DNA of 51,671 nt, taken from NCBI GenBank assembly GCA_023301765.1, contig JALZUC010000049.1:1-51671 (forward strand). Reading direction: 5' to 3'. The position numbers and the translations under genes are program-made. Below are positions 35,916-45,638 of the stretch, in pieces. The DNA comes from Akkermansiaceae bacterium. GTDB lineage: Bacteria > Verrucomicrobiota > Verrucomicrobiia > Verrucomicrobiales > Akkermansiaceae. The notes beneath the pieces were generated by a model that had not been told where the DNA came from, made no database searches, and saw only the letters and a list, made by a program, of their open reading frames with translations. Each line of letters starts with the position of its first letter. Position 1 is the stretch's first letter.

Positions 35916-37264
35916 TGAACCAGACAGCAATTAGAGAGCATTTAGACGCGATGGATGTAATTCCATCGAAGAAACTAGGGCAGAACTTCCTCGTGGATGA
36001 GAATGTTGCACGTTGGATAGTGGGTCAGCTAGATATTCAGCCGGGGGACACTATAGTGGAAGTGGGGCCAGGTACGGGAGCTCTTACGGAGCACGTCATA
36101 GATATAGCTGAAAAAGTGATTCTCGTGGAATTTGATGCGCGCTTAGCTGAGGGGCTGAAGACAAGATTTGCTAATCTCGACCATGTAAAAGTATACCACC
36201 ATGATGGTGCGCGTTTTGACACCAGACAGCTATATAAACATCAACCAGTTAAGCTATTAGGGAATCTGCCCTACTCGGCAGGTGGTGCTATTATGCGGAA
36301 TTTTATGAAACGCCCATCACCGGTCTGTAAGGCGGTGCTGATGCTACAAAAGGAATTTATTGACCGTATCATTGCAAAACCGCGAACTAAGGAATACGGC
36401 GTGCTTTCACTGCGTATGCAGAGTGAGTGGGTGAGTAAACCTGTGAAGACTATTCCCCCTGAAGCGTTCTTTCCCAGACCTCTTATTGATTCTACCGTCA
36501 TGGTATGTGAGCCACGAGAGAATGATTTGCCAGTTTATGATGCCAGGCTCTTTGATGAAATTGTGAGACGCGGATTTTCCCAACGACGTAAACAAATCAA
36601 AAAACAACTCCCAGACACAGCTGAATGGGAGCATGCAGCTGAAGAAATTAATGTGGCCATCACTGCACGGGCTGAGGAAATATCATTAGAACAATGGATA
36701 GATCTAACGAGAATCTACGATGACCACCCACTGAAAAATATACCCCAAAAAGGGAGCGAGGTCTTCGATGTAGTGGATGATAATGATGAAGTGCTCAGGC
36801 AGGAAACACGTGATGTAGTGCACCTTGAAGGCCTTCAGCACCGCGCGGTGCATGTATTTGTTTTTAATAAACGCAAAGAGCTACTCCTCCAGAAAAGATC
36901 GCGATTGAAGGACGTTCATCCGAGTGTCTGGGACTCCAGTGCTGCTGGGCACCTAAATGCTGGCGAAGGCTATAAGGCTACCGCTGTGAGAGAGCTAGAT
37001 GAAGAAATGGGAATTACAAATACAGAGCTTCAGGAGGTTACTCATATAGCCCCTTGTGCAAATACAGGGTGGGAGCATGTAAGGCTGTATTTAGCGAGGT
37101 ACGACGGTGCTGTGCGTTTTCCATGTAGTGAGGTGGAGTCAATACAGTGGTTTTCTATGGATGAGATCTGCGAGTGGCTAGAGGCGCGGCCACAAGACTT
37201 TGCCACAGGGTTTATTCATTGTTGGTCTGCTTTCCAGGCAAAGATGGATCAAGCAGTTAAATAA
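35915..37264 (+). CDS. rsmA: KsgA/RsmA 16S rRNA dimethyladenosine transferase fused to a Nudix hydrolase domain
   Basis: A 449-residue fusion. Residues 1-265 are KsgA: LGQNFLVDEN, the SAM motif VEVGPGTGALTEH (48-60) and the catalytic NLPY (117-120). By family knowledge it dimethylates two adjacent adenines near the 3' end of 16S rRNA. Residues about 280-449 are a Nudix domain with the box beginning G345 (GHLNAGE) and REL(DE)EMGI ending about 367. It resembles the Idi/YfcD-like branch of Nudix proteins. No frameshift or stop separates the two, so it is one polypeptide. The start codon overlaps the bcp stop. Confidence 0.9.
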   Translation: MNQTAIREHLDAMDVIPSKKLGQNFLVDENVARWIVGQLDIQPGDTIVEVGPGTGALTEHVIDIAEKVILVEFDARLAEGLKTRFANLDHVKVYHHDGARFDTRQLYKHQPVKLLGNLPYSAGGAIMRNFMKRPSPVCKAVLMLQKEFIDRIIAKPRTKEYGVLSLRMQSEWVSKPVKTIPPEAFFPRPLIDSTVMVCEPRENDLPVYDARLFDEIVRRGFSQRRKQIKKQLPDTAEWEHAAEEINVAITARAEEISLEQWIDLTRIYDDHPLKNIPQKGSEVFDVVDDNDEVLRQETRDVVHLEGLQHRAVHVFVFNKRKELLLQKRSRLKDVHPSVWDSSAAGHLNAGEGYKATAVRELDEEMGITNTELQEVTHIAPCANTGWEHVRLYLARYDGAVRFPCSEVESIQWFSMDEICEWLEARPQDFATGFIHCWSAFQAKMDQAVK

Positions 37265-37428
37265 GTCCGTGGATTCTAAAAGAGTTTTTAATTGGTAGGG
37301 TGGACGCCAGAGATACCACAGATGTGGAGATTTCTGACTGCAGTGAATATTTTAACTCCCAGTAATATATTCTCTAATACACAAACTTAAGAAACTCTGA
37401 GTGAGGATAGAAGTAGGTGAATATTAAG

Positions 37429-37449
37429 TGTGGGGCTAGCCCCGCCACA
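37429..37449 (-). terminator. Hairpin downstream of tRNA-Arg
   Basis: TGTGGGG and GCCCCGCCACA pair around a CTA loop with a two-base bulge, followed on the minus strand by TTAATATT. It lies 28 bases past the tRNA 3' end. It lacks a strong T-run, so it is a moderate terminator candidate. Confidence 0.5.
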
Positions 37450-37476
37450 TGGTAATTATGAACTATTAAAACAATA

Positions 37477-37551
37477 TGGTAGGCCCACCAGGAGTCGAAC
37501 CTGGATCTACGGCTTCGGAGGCCGCTATTCTATCCATTGAACTATGAACCC
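37477..37551 (-). tRNA. tRNA-Arg (anticodon CCG)
   Basis: The minus strand folds as a complete cloverleaf. The acceptor GGGTTCA pairs with TGGGCCT (three G-U pairs), then A73 and an encoded CCA. The D-stem is GTTC/GAAT, the anticodon stem GCGGC/GCCGT with loop CTCCGAA, and the T-stem CCAGG/CCTGG with loop TTCGACT. The anticodon CCG reads CGG arginine codons. Confidence 0.95.
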
Positions 37552-37778
37552 ATGAAAAGATAGCCTGACACATTGCAGGCATTATCTAATATAATGCAGG
37601 TGCTGACTACTGTTCAGCGTGTAGCGAGTCAAGCAGTGAGTTAATAAATGATGCGTAAATGTGAATTTAGGAATTTCCTCCTTTACTCTCTCTCATGTAT
37701 TCGCAGAATGCCGAAATCAACTGAGTGACGTATGCGTTAGGTAATACATAGCTCAACGAACACAACTACTACACTAGA

Positions 37779-38552
37779 ATGAACATAGCATCCTACCGAT
37801 CCGTTAAGACTGCAGCGCTAACAGCCTCTGCAGTTATTCTTTCCGCGCCTTCCTTATTTGCCTCAGATGGTGATAGTCTTCTTCAGCGCTATGTTATTGA
37901 TGGTGGTTGGCCAATGATTTTGATTGGTCTCTTGATTCTCGCGCTCATCGCGCTCTGTGTCTTTAACTTCATGAATATGACCAAGGCTAAGTTCTGCCCG
38001 GATGACCTTAAGGCAGGTCTTATGGATCATATGGTAAACTGCCGTGTTCGCTCAGCCATTGAGCTTGGCGCATCACACCCTAGTTACCTAGGCCGTATGA
38101 TGGCATATGCTCTTCCCAATGTAGATGCACGCCGTCCAGAGGATCTTGGGCGTGACTATGTGGAGGACGCTATCGCAGACTTTACCATTAATGAAAACCG
38201 CAAGAACATGACTTTGGTGAACTATATTTCACTCATTGCACAGGCTGCACCTATGCTTGGGCTATTTGGAACCGTTCTTGGTATGGTTGGCGCGTTCGGA
38301 ACTTTGGCTAGTGGTGATGGTTCAGCTGATCCATCTGCTCTTGCTGGTGATATTTCCGTTGCTCTACTGACGACTCTATGGGGTCTGGTTACAGCTATCC
38401 CATCACTGACTGCCTACTTTATCTTTAAGAATAAACTTAGTAACCTTGTAGCTGAGAGTCATCATGCCGCTGAAGAGCTGCTCAACGCATCTATTCAGAC
38501 TGTTAATGGCGACGCACATTTAGCTAAGATTCCTGAAGGGTTAGCCGTTTAG
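37779..38552 (+). CDS. exbB: MotA/TolQ/ExbB proton channel family protein
   Basis: A 257-residue inner-membrane protein. A cleavable-looking signal (about 1-28, ending LFAS) is followed by a membrane segment at about 43-69 and two more near 150-175 and 185-215. The segment APMLGLFGTVLGMVGAFGTLA is the ExbB/TolQ hallmark. With the two ExbD genes downstream it forms a proton-motive-force transducing motor. No TonB or TolA is in the window. It starts an operon that probably runs through two ExbD genes to a terminator. Confidence 0.92.
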   Translation: MNIASYRSVKTAALTASAVILSAPSLFASDGDSLLQRYVIDGGWPMILIGLLILALIALCVFNFMNMTKAKFCPDDLKAGLMDHMVNCRVRSAIELGASHPSYLGRMMAYALPNVDARRPEDLGRDYVEDAIADFTINENRKNMTLVNYISLIAQAAPMLGLFGTVLGMVGAFGTLASGDGSADPSALAGDISVALLTTLWGLVTAIPSLTAYFIFKNKLSNLVAESHHAAEELLNASIQTVNGDAHLAKIPEGLAV

Positions 38553-38716
38553 TTCTGAGTAAGTGGGGGGTAAGCCCCTACTGCTATTCTCATTTACCTG
38601 TAGTCTTAAGCGCTGCAGGTATTGAGCGGAACTCAACACAACTTTCCCCCAGTGTTTTTAAGACTCTTATGAGGTATAAACCCGGGGAATAATTATATAT
38701 CGGAAAATAAAAATTT

Positions 38717-39172
38717 ATGGCATCTAGCAAATTACGCAGCGCATCAGCAGCAAAGGAAGATGAATTACAGGTGGATATGTCACCAATGATTGACATGGTT
38801 TTTCTCCTGCTCATCTTCTTTATTGTAGCATCTACAGTTGTTGTGGTGAAGCAGGATCCGTCAGTCTCCCCACCAGTAGCTGATAGCTCACGCAAGGCTA
38901 AAGATGGTCACGGACGTATCGTAATTAATGTGCGTGTTGATGGCACATTTGTTGCAGAGGATACTAATATCATCTTTGATGATATGAAAGCTATTGAAGA
39001 TTACGTTAAAGAGAAAAAACTGATTGAGGACAACAAAGGGCATAAACCTATCATTCACTTACGTGGTGACCAAGGTGTCTCTTTTAAATATGTCCGAACT
39101 GTTATCCGTGCCGCTGCAAGAGCGAGAGTAGATAACGTGGTTTTCTCTGTTTATGGCTTCAAGAACAGCTAA
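38717..39172 (+). CDS. exbD: Biopolymer transporter ExbD/TolR (first copy)
   Basis: A 151-residue protein with a single N-terminal membrane helix at about 25-43 and a periplasmic C-terminal domain. The essential aspartate D26 lies in PMIDMVFLLLIFF. It pairs with the ExbB protein encoded 164 bases upstream. A moderate hairpin lies in that gap but has no T-run. Two different ExbD proteins here suggest a heteromeric stator complex. Confidence 0.9.
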   Translation: MASSKLRSASAAKEDELQVDMSPMIDMVFLLLIFFIVASTVVVVKQDPSVSPPVADSSRKAKDGHGRIVINVRVDGTFVAEDTNIIFDDMKAIEDYVKEKKLIEDNKGHKPIIHLRGDQGVSFKYVRTVIRAAARARVDNVVFSVYGFKNS

Positions 39173-39210
39173 ACTCTATATATTTAATATAACCATTTAA
39201 ACTATTACCC

Positions 39211-39678
39211 ATGGCTCGTAAAAAAACAGCGGACACTAATGAAGATGATGAACCAGGCTTGGACATTTCATCTTTGATTGATGTTTGTTTTCTATTGCTC
39301 ATTTACTTTCTTGTTACCACTACTATTCAGCCTCGTGAGCAGGACCTGAGTCTACAGCTTCCCGCTGCAGCCCCCAGTGATACGCCACCCGAACTTGCTC
39401 CCATGTTTATCAAAGTAGATAAGACTGGAGTTATCGCTATTAACACAGGCCCGGCGCAAGAATTGCTAGATAGAGATGTAAATGTACGTCAACTACCACT
39501 GCTGAAAGAACGTCTAGACTCTTATGCTGCAGGAGCAAAAGCAGGAGGTAGTCAACCAGTCGTTCAAATATGGGCTGACCCAGAAGCCCTGCAACAGCGA
39601 GTGGTGGATGTCCTCAACTGTTTAGCCAGTGCTAAGGTAAACAGCGTAACCTTCACGGACTTGGTAGACACCCCTTAA
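39211..39678 (+). CDS. exbD: Biopolymer transporter ExbD/TolR (second copy)
   Basis: A 155-residue protein with the same layout as the previous gene but clearly diverged. The proton-path aspartate D24 lies in SSLIDVCFLLLIYFLV at the start of the only membrane helix. The periplasmic domain differs in sequence from the first copy. It lies 38 bases after it and ends 13 bases before a strong terminator. Confidence 0.9.
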   Translation: MARKKTADTNEDDEPGLDISSLIDVCFLLLIYFLVTTTIQPREQDLSLQLPAAAPSDTPPELAPMFIKVDKTGVIAINTGPAQELLDRDVNVRQLPLLKERLDSYAAGAKAGGSQPVVQIWADPEALQQRVVDVLNCLASAKVNSVTFTDLVDTP

Positions 39679-39691
39679 TATAATGAATTTC

Positions 39692-39726
39692 ACTCTACAA
39701 GCCCCCTAGCTTGTGGAGTTTTTTTT
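39692..39726 (+). terminator. Rho-independent terminator after the ExbBDD genes
   Basis: ACTCTACAAGC pairs with GCTTGTGGAGT (one G-U pair) and runs into eight T residues, 13 bases after the second exbD stop. Confidence 0.93.
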
Positions 39727-39948
39727 ATTAATCACACTAATAAAAATCTGAGATTGGCCGTTGTATGTAATTACAATGTTCAGCCTTATTATTAGCACCA
39801 TTTATGATAGTTGATAATATCTAATAATATAACAAACGATCTTAGATGAATGCCAATGAGCTAGATTTCTTCTAAATAAGGGACCGTAATCACAGAGGAT
39901 TTCGCCCTAATTACATACATTTCAAAAATAATATCACGAATCAATAAT

Positions 39949-42900
39949 ATGAATACACTGTTTACAAAACACTCCTTAAGATCGTTTTTTATACTCTGCT
40001 CACTGCTCTGGGTAAGCATGCTAGGATCTGTTAGCGCCCAAGATTTGAATACCCGCATGAGTCAGGCTAATAAAGCGTGGGGTGAAGGTAAATACGTGGA
40101 ATGTCAGCAGCTTTTTGAGAAAATTGTAGAAGTCTACGGGCCTCGTGCTCCTCTACTTTACGGTCCAAAGTTTGGCACTATTCATTACCGTAAAGGCCTA
40201 TGTGAACTCAAACTTGCTGACATTAGTAAGAGAGCTAACAATAAAGCAGACTCTGAGAAGTGGTTTGAGAGTTCTATTAAGTCTTTTGAAACCTGCTATG
40301 AAAAATATCCTAACGGAGCTGAGGGTATGGCTGAAACGAAGAATGGTTCGCACAAAGCAGCTCTTCAGCGCTGGGCAGAAGCCAACAGTGGTATGGCTAG
40401 ATATGATGAGGCTATTAAGCTTTATTCTAAGTTTCTCAAGGAGAGGAATCCTGCGCGTGATAAAATTCTACCAAGCCCTGGTGGATTTAATATCAAACTA
40501 GCAATCTGTCATTTCCTCAAAGAAAAGCCTGATATTGCAAAAGGGATCGAGTATTTTGAGACAGCTATCAAAAACAAGGTCAAAATGAAAACTCAGGATA
40601 CCGGTATTGTTGCTGCATTCTTAGCTTTCTCCAAGGCCGTGGTAGCGAATAAAAATGAAGCCGCCATGGTAGATTTCTTAAATGGCAACCGTAGTGCTAT
40701 CACACTTCAGCCATATCAGATGCATGAATACACGCCCGTCTTCCTCCAGGTTGCTAGCACCGCTCTGAACGCAGGTATGTCAACAGCTGCATTTAATCTT
40801 TATGCATTAATTCCAGATACCGACGAGGCTATTCAAGACTGTAAAGCCCGCATAGATCAGTTAGCTGAGCGGAAAGGTATAGTAGATGGTAATACAACCA
40901 TTGAGCGTGCGCGCCTCCAAAAAGGTATGGACAAACTCCGTGCTAAACAGCGCTCTGGTAACCCTGATGATGTGCAAGTTCTATCCGCAATGGCATATTT
41001 ACAAGGCAGTGTTGGAAATCAACGAGGTGTCTACGGTGTGCTCGAACAAATAGAAACCCTCTATAAAAAGAGTAAAAAGCGTGAGACTAACCTATTTAAT
41101 CTTATTAGAGTATCCTCTATTATAGGGGAAATTAGCGCTACTGAAAATTACGGTAAAACGTTCCTAAGAGATTTTCCAGAGAGTGATAAATTAGGAGATG
41201 TTCGCCGTCTACTACTTTCTAGTATGTTTTTCACTGGTAAGTATAAAAAGAGTCTGCAGCTGGCCCAAGGGATGCTCGACACTATAGAAAAAGGCACAAA
41301 GCAGTATGATATGTGTCTCTTTGTTCTCGGGGGCAGCCACTTTTATCTTGGTAACTATGAAGAGGCCCAAACATCGATTGATCAGCACGTGAAGGAGTAT
41401 CCGAAGAGTGACTTTATTATGCACTCAGAGTATTTCCAAGGCTCGAACCTCACGCGTCTGCAATACTTCAAAAAGGCTGCTACTCTACTAGACGCTTTTA
41501 TAGCTAAATATAATGATCCTAGCATTAATATTTATATGCCTAACGCTCTTTATGATCGTGCAAATTGCAACTTCATTGAAAATGAAAACGAATCAGCAAT
41601 GGTGGTCTTGAACCGTATCGAAGATGACTTTAAAAATTCAAGTGTCGTGGATACCGCCTATAATATGAAGGCCAATATCTTTGAGAGTGATGGTAACGCC
41701 GAAAAAGCCGAACAATATTATATCAAGGCTCTTGAAACTGCTGAAAAAAATAACAACAACATTGTCGCGGGTGAAGCTCTCAGTAACTTGATTGGTATGA
41801 TTGGTGCTGAGACACTTAATAAAAAGCCAAATCCGCGGATCCAAGATGCTTTACCCTATTATGACAAGTTCATGAAGAATTATGCAGACTCACCTTATAA
41901 ACCACAGGCAATAGTTTACGGTATGGATGCTATGATTGCTGCTGGGCGGGGAGTTGAGGGACTAGAGAACCTTGAGGGCATGATTACAGAGCTTGCTGGT
42001 AGACAAAGGCAACCATTCCTTGAAGAATGTGTAAATGCTTACTCTGACACGTTCCTTCTGATAGAGGGTAATACTCCGGCTAAACTTAAACAAAAATATT
42101 ATAATTTTCCAGGTATCGATCTAAATAATAAGCGAACATTAGCACTCTTGCGCATCGCATTAATTGGTATTTTCGAAGATCAGCTAAAGACTGCGGTTAA
42201 GGCGAAAGATGAAGATTTAGTAATCCGTTATGAAGCGGATATTAAAGTCCTATTCAATGACCTTAAAGGCCAATTCAAGCCAAAAGATCTAACAAATTTT
42301 GTGTTGATACGTGTGGGTGATTACCTTCGTGAAAAGACATCAGCCCCTAAACAGGCGCTACCATATTACGAGGCACTTCGCGCTCGTGCAGATAAGGGAG
42401 ATTTAGAGTTTAAAGCTCTGCTTGGTATTGCTGATGTCATGGGTGGCTCTGATTCGGAGTCCGATAACAAAAAAGCAATTGATAGCCTAAAGCTAGTGCA
42501 CTCATCAGCTACTGATGACCGAGCAATTCAGGAGAAAGCTTTATTCCGTATAGTAGAAATTAATGATAAACTCGGTGAATGGCCAGCAGTGACAGCCACC
42601 GCGAAACAGTATCTTACAGAGAAGCATTCTAAAAAGTCAGCTGAGGTAAGTTACCTCTACGCTAAGTCTTTTGATAAACGTGGAAAACTTGAAGATGCCC
42701 TAGTTAATTACGGTTTAGTTTATGCGCGTTATACTGGCTTCATTGCTATCTCTGCACCCTCAGTAAAACGAGTGATGGAAATTATGTGGGATAGAGGATT
42801 AGAAGTAGGTGAAAAAGTGGGAGCAGGAGACAAGGCTATAACGCTTGATAAATCTGACCGCCAAGCAGCCTATGAGGTGATCGGGAGTAAATATCTTAGC

Positions 42901-43047
42901 TCCACTAGCCGCATCCGTAATGGCAATAAAAATATTTCTGATGAAGAAATTAGATTATGGGACAAAGTTGCTTCTCTCGTTAAAGAGTATGAGTCGTCAG
43001 GTCAGGTGAAAACGCTTGAGCAGATCAGTGCAGAGCGTAAAAAATAA
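39949..43047 (+). CDS. Large exported TPR-repeat protein, probable partner of the ExbBDD complex
   Basis: A 1032-residue protein with a signal peptide ending near VSAQ (residue 30). The rest is alpha-helical with many tetratricopeptide-like repeats, for example GKYVECQQLFEKIVEVYG near 43 and CLFVLGGSHFYLGNYEEAQ near 455. It should be a periplasmic or outer-membrane scaffold. It follows the ExbBDD terminator after 222 AT-rich bases and precedes another TPR-like gene by 58 bases. Link to the transport motor is inferred from position only. Function is unknown. Confidence 0.82.
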   Translation: MNTLFTKHSLRSFFILCSLLWVSMLGSVSAQDLNTRMSQANKAWGEGKYVECQQLFEKIVEVYGPRAPLLYGPKFGTIHYRKGLCELKLADISKRANNKADSEKWFESSIKSFETCYEKYPNGAEGMAETKNGSHKAALQRWAEANSGMARYDEAIKLYSKFLKERNPARDKILPSPGGFNIKLAICHFLKEKPDIAKGIEYFETAIKNKVKMKTQDTGIVAAFLAFSKAVVANKNEAAMVDFLNGNRSAITLQPYQMHEYTPVFLQVASTALNAGMSTAAFNLYALIPDTDEAIQDCKARIDQLAERKGIVDGNTTIERARLQKGMDKLRAKQRSGNPDDVQVLSAMAYLQGSVGNQRGVYGVLEQIETLYKKSKKRETNLFNLIRVSSIIGEISATENYGKTFLRDFPESDKLGDVRRLLLSSMFFTGKYKKSLQLAQGMLDTIEKGTKQYDMCLFVLGGSHFYLGNYEEAQTSIDQHVKEYPKSDFIMHSEYFQGSNLTRLQYFKKAATLLDAFIAKYNDPSINIYMPNALYDRANCNFIENENESAMVVLNRIEDDFKNSSVVDTAYNMKANIFESDGNAEKAEQYYIKALETAEKNNNNIVAGEALSNLIGMIGAETLNKKPNPRIQDALPYYDKFMKNYADSPYKPQAIVYGMDAMIAAGRGVEGLENLEGMITELAGRQRQPFLEECVNAYSDTFLLIEGNTPAKLKQKYYNFPGIDLNNKRTLALLRIALIGIFEDQLKTAVKAKDEDLVIRYEADIKVLFNDLKGQFKPKDLTNFVLIRVGDYLREKTSAPKQALPYYEALRARADKGDLEFKALLGIADVMGGSDSESDNKKAIDSLKLVHSSATDDRAIQEKALFRIVEINDKLGEWPAVTATAKQYLTEKHSKKSAEVSYLYAKSFDKRGKLEDALVNYGLVYARYTGFIAISAPSVKRVMEIMWDRGLEVGEKVGAGDKAITLDKSDRQAAYEVIGSKYLSSTSRIRNGNKNISDEEIRLWDKVASLVKEYESSGQVKTLEQISAERKK

Positions 43048-43105
43048 AACCACAGAGACACACCCTAAACTACTCATTATTTAAACACTGAACCTTAGAA
43101 TATTT

Positions 43106-44047
43106 ATGAAAATCAATTTTCTCATTATTTCACTCCTTCTCTTGGTAACTAGCCATTTAGTAACAGCCCAAACTCAGAAGATTCCAGCTAGAATCTACCT
43201 CAAAGACGGCACCCATGTAGATGCATTTATTACAGCCTATAGAAAAGGCTTTGTCTCATACATACAGACTGGAAAAGACTTAAGGCCCAAACGGAAAGGT
43301 CCTAAAGATATTCAGAGCATTTACTTTAAAGAAGTTGCTATCTTCAAAGAGGCCATGGATCTCTATAAAAGCCGCAAATATGCTCAAGCGAAGAAAAAAT
43401 TTATCGCATGTGAAGATGCTTACAAAATTGTAGAGACGGTATCGGATAATTACTCTACTCGAGCAGGATTTTTCAGCTTGGAGTGTAGTCGTCGATTATT
43501 TGATCTAGAAGCATTAAGTAATGGGATGAAAACATTCCGCAAGGATGCTCTGACCCGGCCGCATCAGCTTGAGCAACTGGAGGTGAATGCATTTTGGGAG
43601 GCTTTCCGTTTAGAGGAGTGGGAGGGCTTAAATACTCTAGCGCTTGAATGGGCTGCACGTAAGGTGACGGGAAGCCAGCGTGCCCAAATAGCGTATTGTC
43701 ATGGTAGAGCCTACGAAGAGCTTGCTAAAAAAGATCCCAAGCTCACAATTAAAGCCCTTAATACATATAATAGAGCTTTAAGTGCTGATTTTGCTACCTC
43801 AACTGAGCTAGTTATCGCCTCTGCATCTAGTGTATTACGTATATACGCTGAAGACCCCAAGGTAAAGCTAGCCATGAAACACTGGAAAACCAGAAAGACA
43901 AGTGGTGGCGGTGTTGGGCAGCAGCGGTTACGCGAAGCTAATGCTATGGTGAGGTTTTACCAGCAAGGTGGTTTCGATAAAATAAAAGATCTCAGTGATG
44001 ACGCTAAGAAGTTTTTGAAATATGATGAAACCGCACAGGCGAAATAA
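43106..44047 (+). CDS. Exported TPR-like protein, unknown function
   Basis: A 313-residue protein with a signal peptide ending VTAQ at about residue 21. The first domain begins IPARIYLKDGTHVDAFITAYRKGFVSYI, which resembles a small beta-rich segment found at the start of such envelope proteins. The middle is helical with TPR-like spacing (ALDLYKSRKYAQAKKKF-like residues). It follows the larger TPR gene by 58 bases and ends before a strong terminator. It probably works with that protein. Confidence 0.75.
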   Translation: MKINFLIISLLLLVTSHLVTAQTQKIPARIYLKDGTHVDAFITAYRKGFVSYIQTGKDLRPKRKGPKDIQSIYFKEVAIFKEAMDLYKSRKYAQAKKKFIACEDAYKIVETVSDNYSTRAGFFSLECSRRLFDLEALSNGMKTFRKDALTRPHQLEQLEVNAFWEAFRLEEWEGLNTLALEWAARKVTGSQRAQIAYCHGRAYEELAKKDPKLTIKALNTYNRALSADFATSTELVIASASSVLRIYAEDPKVKLAMKHWKTRKTSGGGVGQQRLREANAMVRFYQQGGFDKIKDLSDDAKKFLKYDETAQAK

Positions 44048-44086
44048 TCTTATAGCAAGGATTAGCTAACAAATAAAATTTACCAT

Positions 44087-44119
44087 ACGTAGCGGCATAT
44101 TAGCCGCTACGTTTTTTTT
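44087..44119. terminator. Bidirectional terminator between TPR and selA genes
   Basis: ACGTAGCGGC and GCCGCTACGT form a perfect 10-base stem around ATATTA, followed by eight T on the plus strand. selA converges from the other side and its stop lies 3 bases beyond. Confidence 0.93.
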
Positions 44120-44121
44120 GG

Positions 44122-45507
44122 TTAATAAATATTCATAAGCCTCTCCGCTAGAGCTTCGTCTTGCTGGGGGAAGACTGTGCGTAGGTCTAGGTGCACTTTT
44201 CCATCCACTACTGTGCCGACTAATGCCGGTGTGCCAGTGCGCAATCTCTTAGACATTTGATTTACTGAGATAGACTCTGGTGTGATAGAGATAGCAATAG
44301 ATGGGATTTCTGATTTGGGCATAGTACCGCCACCTGTGCGCGCTGTGGAGTCTGTGATTACACATTGTGATTTAAGCTCAGCAGGGAGCGAGGCTATGAT
44401 ATTCTCTGCTCGTTCTCTGAGGATATTAACTTTTTCTGATATGAACTGTAACGCGGGTATGGCGCAGGCATTGGGCTCAGACTTGGTAGCGAGGTAGGTG
44501 TCTATACACTCCTGTAATACTACGAGGATAAGTTTATCACAGCGCACAGCACGAAAAAATGGTTCCTTTTTAATGCCCTCTACCAGTGACTTCTTCCCTG
44601 CGATAATACCTGATTGAGGTCCACCTAGTAGTTTGTCACCAGAGAAACAAATCAGGTCTATACCATTGCGGAGGGCCTCTTGTGGGGTTGGTTCATGGTC
44701 GATGGGGGCTAGCTCTTCAGTATTCATTATCGCACCTGAGCCGATGTCCTCTACCAATGGGAGGTCGTGTGAGTGTGCCAGCTCAGCTAGCTCTATGACT
44801 TCAGGTTCTTCAGTAAACCCTCCAATGTAAAAATTCGAACGATGTACTTTAAGAATCATCGCAGTCTGTGAAGTGATGGCCTTAGCGTAGTCTTCAAGGT
44901 GAGTTTTATTGGTGGCACCTACCTCCACGAGTTTAGCGCCAGAGGTTTCTAGGATTTCGGGTATGCGGAAGCCCCCCCCTATTTCCACCAACTCACTGCG
45001 AGATACAATGACTTCATTTTTCCCTTCCTTACAAAGATGGCGAAGAGTGAGGACTAGAGCGGCAGCGCAGTTATTCACTGACGTCGCGGACTCAGCGCCC
45101 AGTAATGAGGCGAGTGCTGTTTCCAGATAGCTGGCACGCTTTCCTCGATTTCCACTTGGTAAATTAAACTCTAGGTTGCAATACCCAGTAGCGATTTCTG
45201 TTAGTTTCTGTGCCGCATCTTTGCCGAGGGGAGAGCGGCCAAGGTTAGTGTGAATAATCACACCGGTAGCATTGATCACTGGCTGGAGTCTACTGGCGTA
45301 AAAATCCTGTAGTTTGACAGTAATGCTTTTTTCTATATCCGTTCTACTGAGTGTAGCCCCTGTGAGGATTTCCTGCCTATGCACATTGATCTCACGTTGA
45401 ACAAATGCAGTGATTAACGCACGAGGGAGAGTATTGGTATCTGCGAGACTTTTTACGAGATTTTCTACAGATGGCAGTTCACGGAGAGATTGCTGAGGAT
45501 TCGGCAT
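44122..45507 (-). CDS. selA: L-seryl-tRNA(Sec) selenium transferase
   Basis: A 461-residue PLP enzyme that turns seryl-tRNA(Sec) into selenocysteinyl-tRNA using selenophosphate. The length matches E. coli SelA. The visible signature is INATGVIIHTNLGRSPL near 78-94, and the PLP lysine K292 is in CFSGDKLLGGPQSG. Its presence implies that the organism makes selenoproteins. selB, selC and selD are not in the window. It is alone on the minus strand and divergent from the GcvH-like gene by 131 bases. Confidence 0.95.
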   Translation of the reverse strand: MPNPQQSLRELPSVENLVKSLADTNTLPRALITAFVQREINVHRQEILTGATLSRTDIEKSITVKLQDFYASRLQPVINATGVIIHTNLGRSPLGKDAAQKLTEIATGYCNLEFNLPSGNRGKRASYLETALASLLGAESATSVNNCAAALVLTLRHLCKEGKNEVIVSRSELVEIGGGFRIPEILETSGAKLVEVGATNKTHLEDYAKAITSQTAMILKVHRSNFYIGGFTEEPEVIELAELAHSHDLPLVEDIGSGAIMNTEELAPIDHEPTPQEALRNGIDLICFSGDKLLGGPQSGIIAGKKSLVEGIKKEPFFRAVRCDKLILVVLQECIDTYLATKSEPNACAIPALQFISEKVNILRERAENIIASLPAELKSQCVITDSTARTGGGTMPKSEIPSIAISITPESISVNQMSKRLRTGTPALVGTVVDGKVHLDLRTVFPQQDEALAERLMNIY

Positions 45508-45638
45508 AGCTCTAATCTATGCTTGCCCTACTTATTTGACAAGTGAAGTGATGGTAAAGTAGCTAGGTAGTAAAAAATATTTTTACAAATACAGCTTAGC
45601 CTGAGAAAGATGCGCAGCTCTAGAACGGCTCGTAATTC

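Larger units (their letters stand above)
37265..37778. other. Intergenic region holding one tRNA gene
   Basis: The 514 bases between the KsgA-Nudix and ExbB genes hold tRNA-Arg on the minus strand and a hairpin at 37429-37449. The rest shows no gene. The stretch 37552-37778 should carry the promoters of the tRNA and of the ExbB operon, but no convincing hexamers were found. Confidence 0.6.

Noticed and set aside
38553-38620. Hairpin after exbB (GGGGGG/CCCC)
   Set aside because: The stem is imperfect and has no T-run, and the exbD genes follow on the same strand, so a terminator call is not justified.
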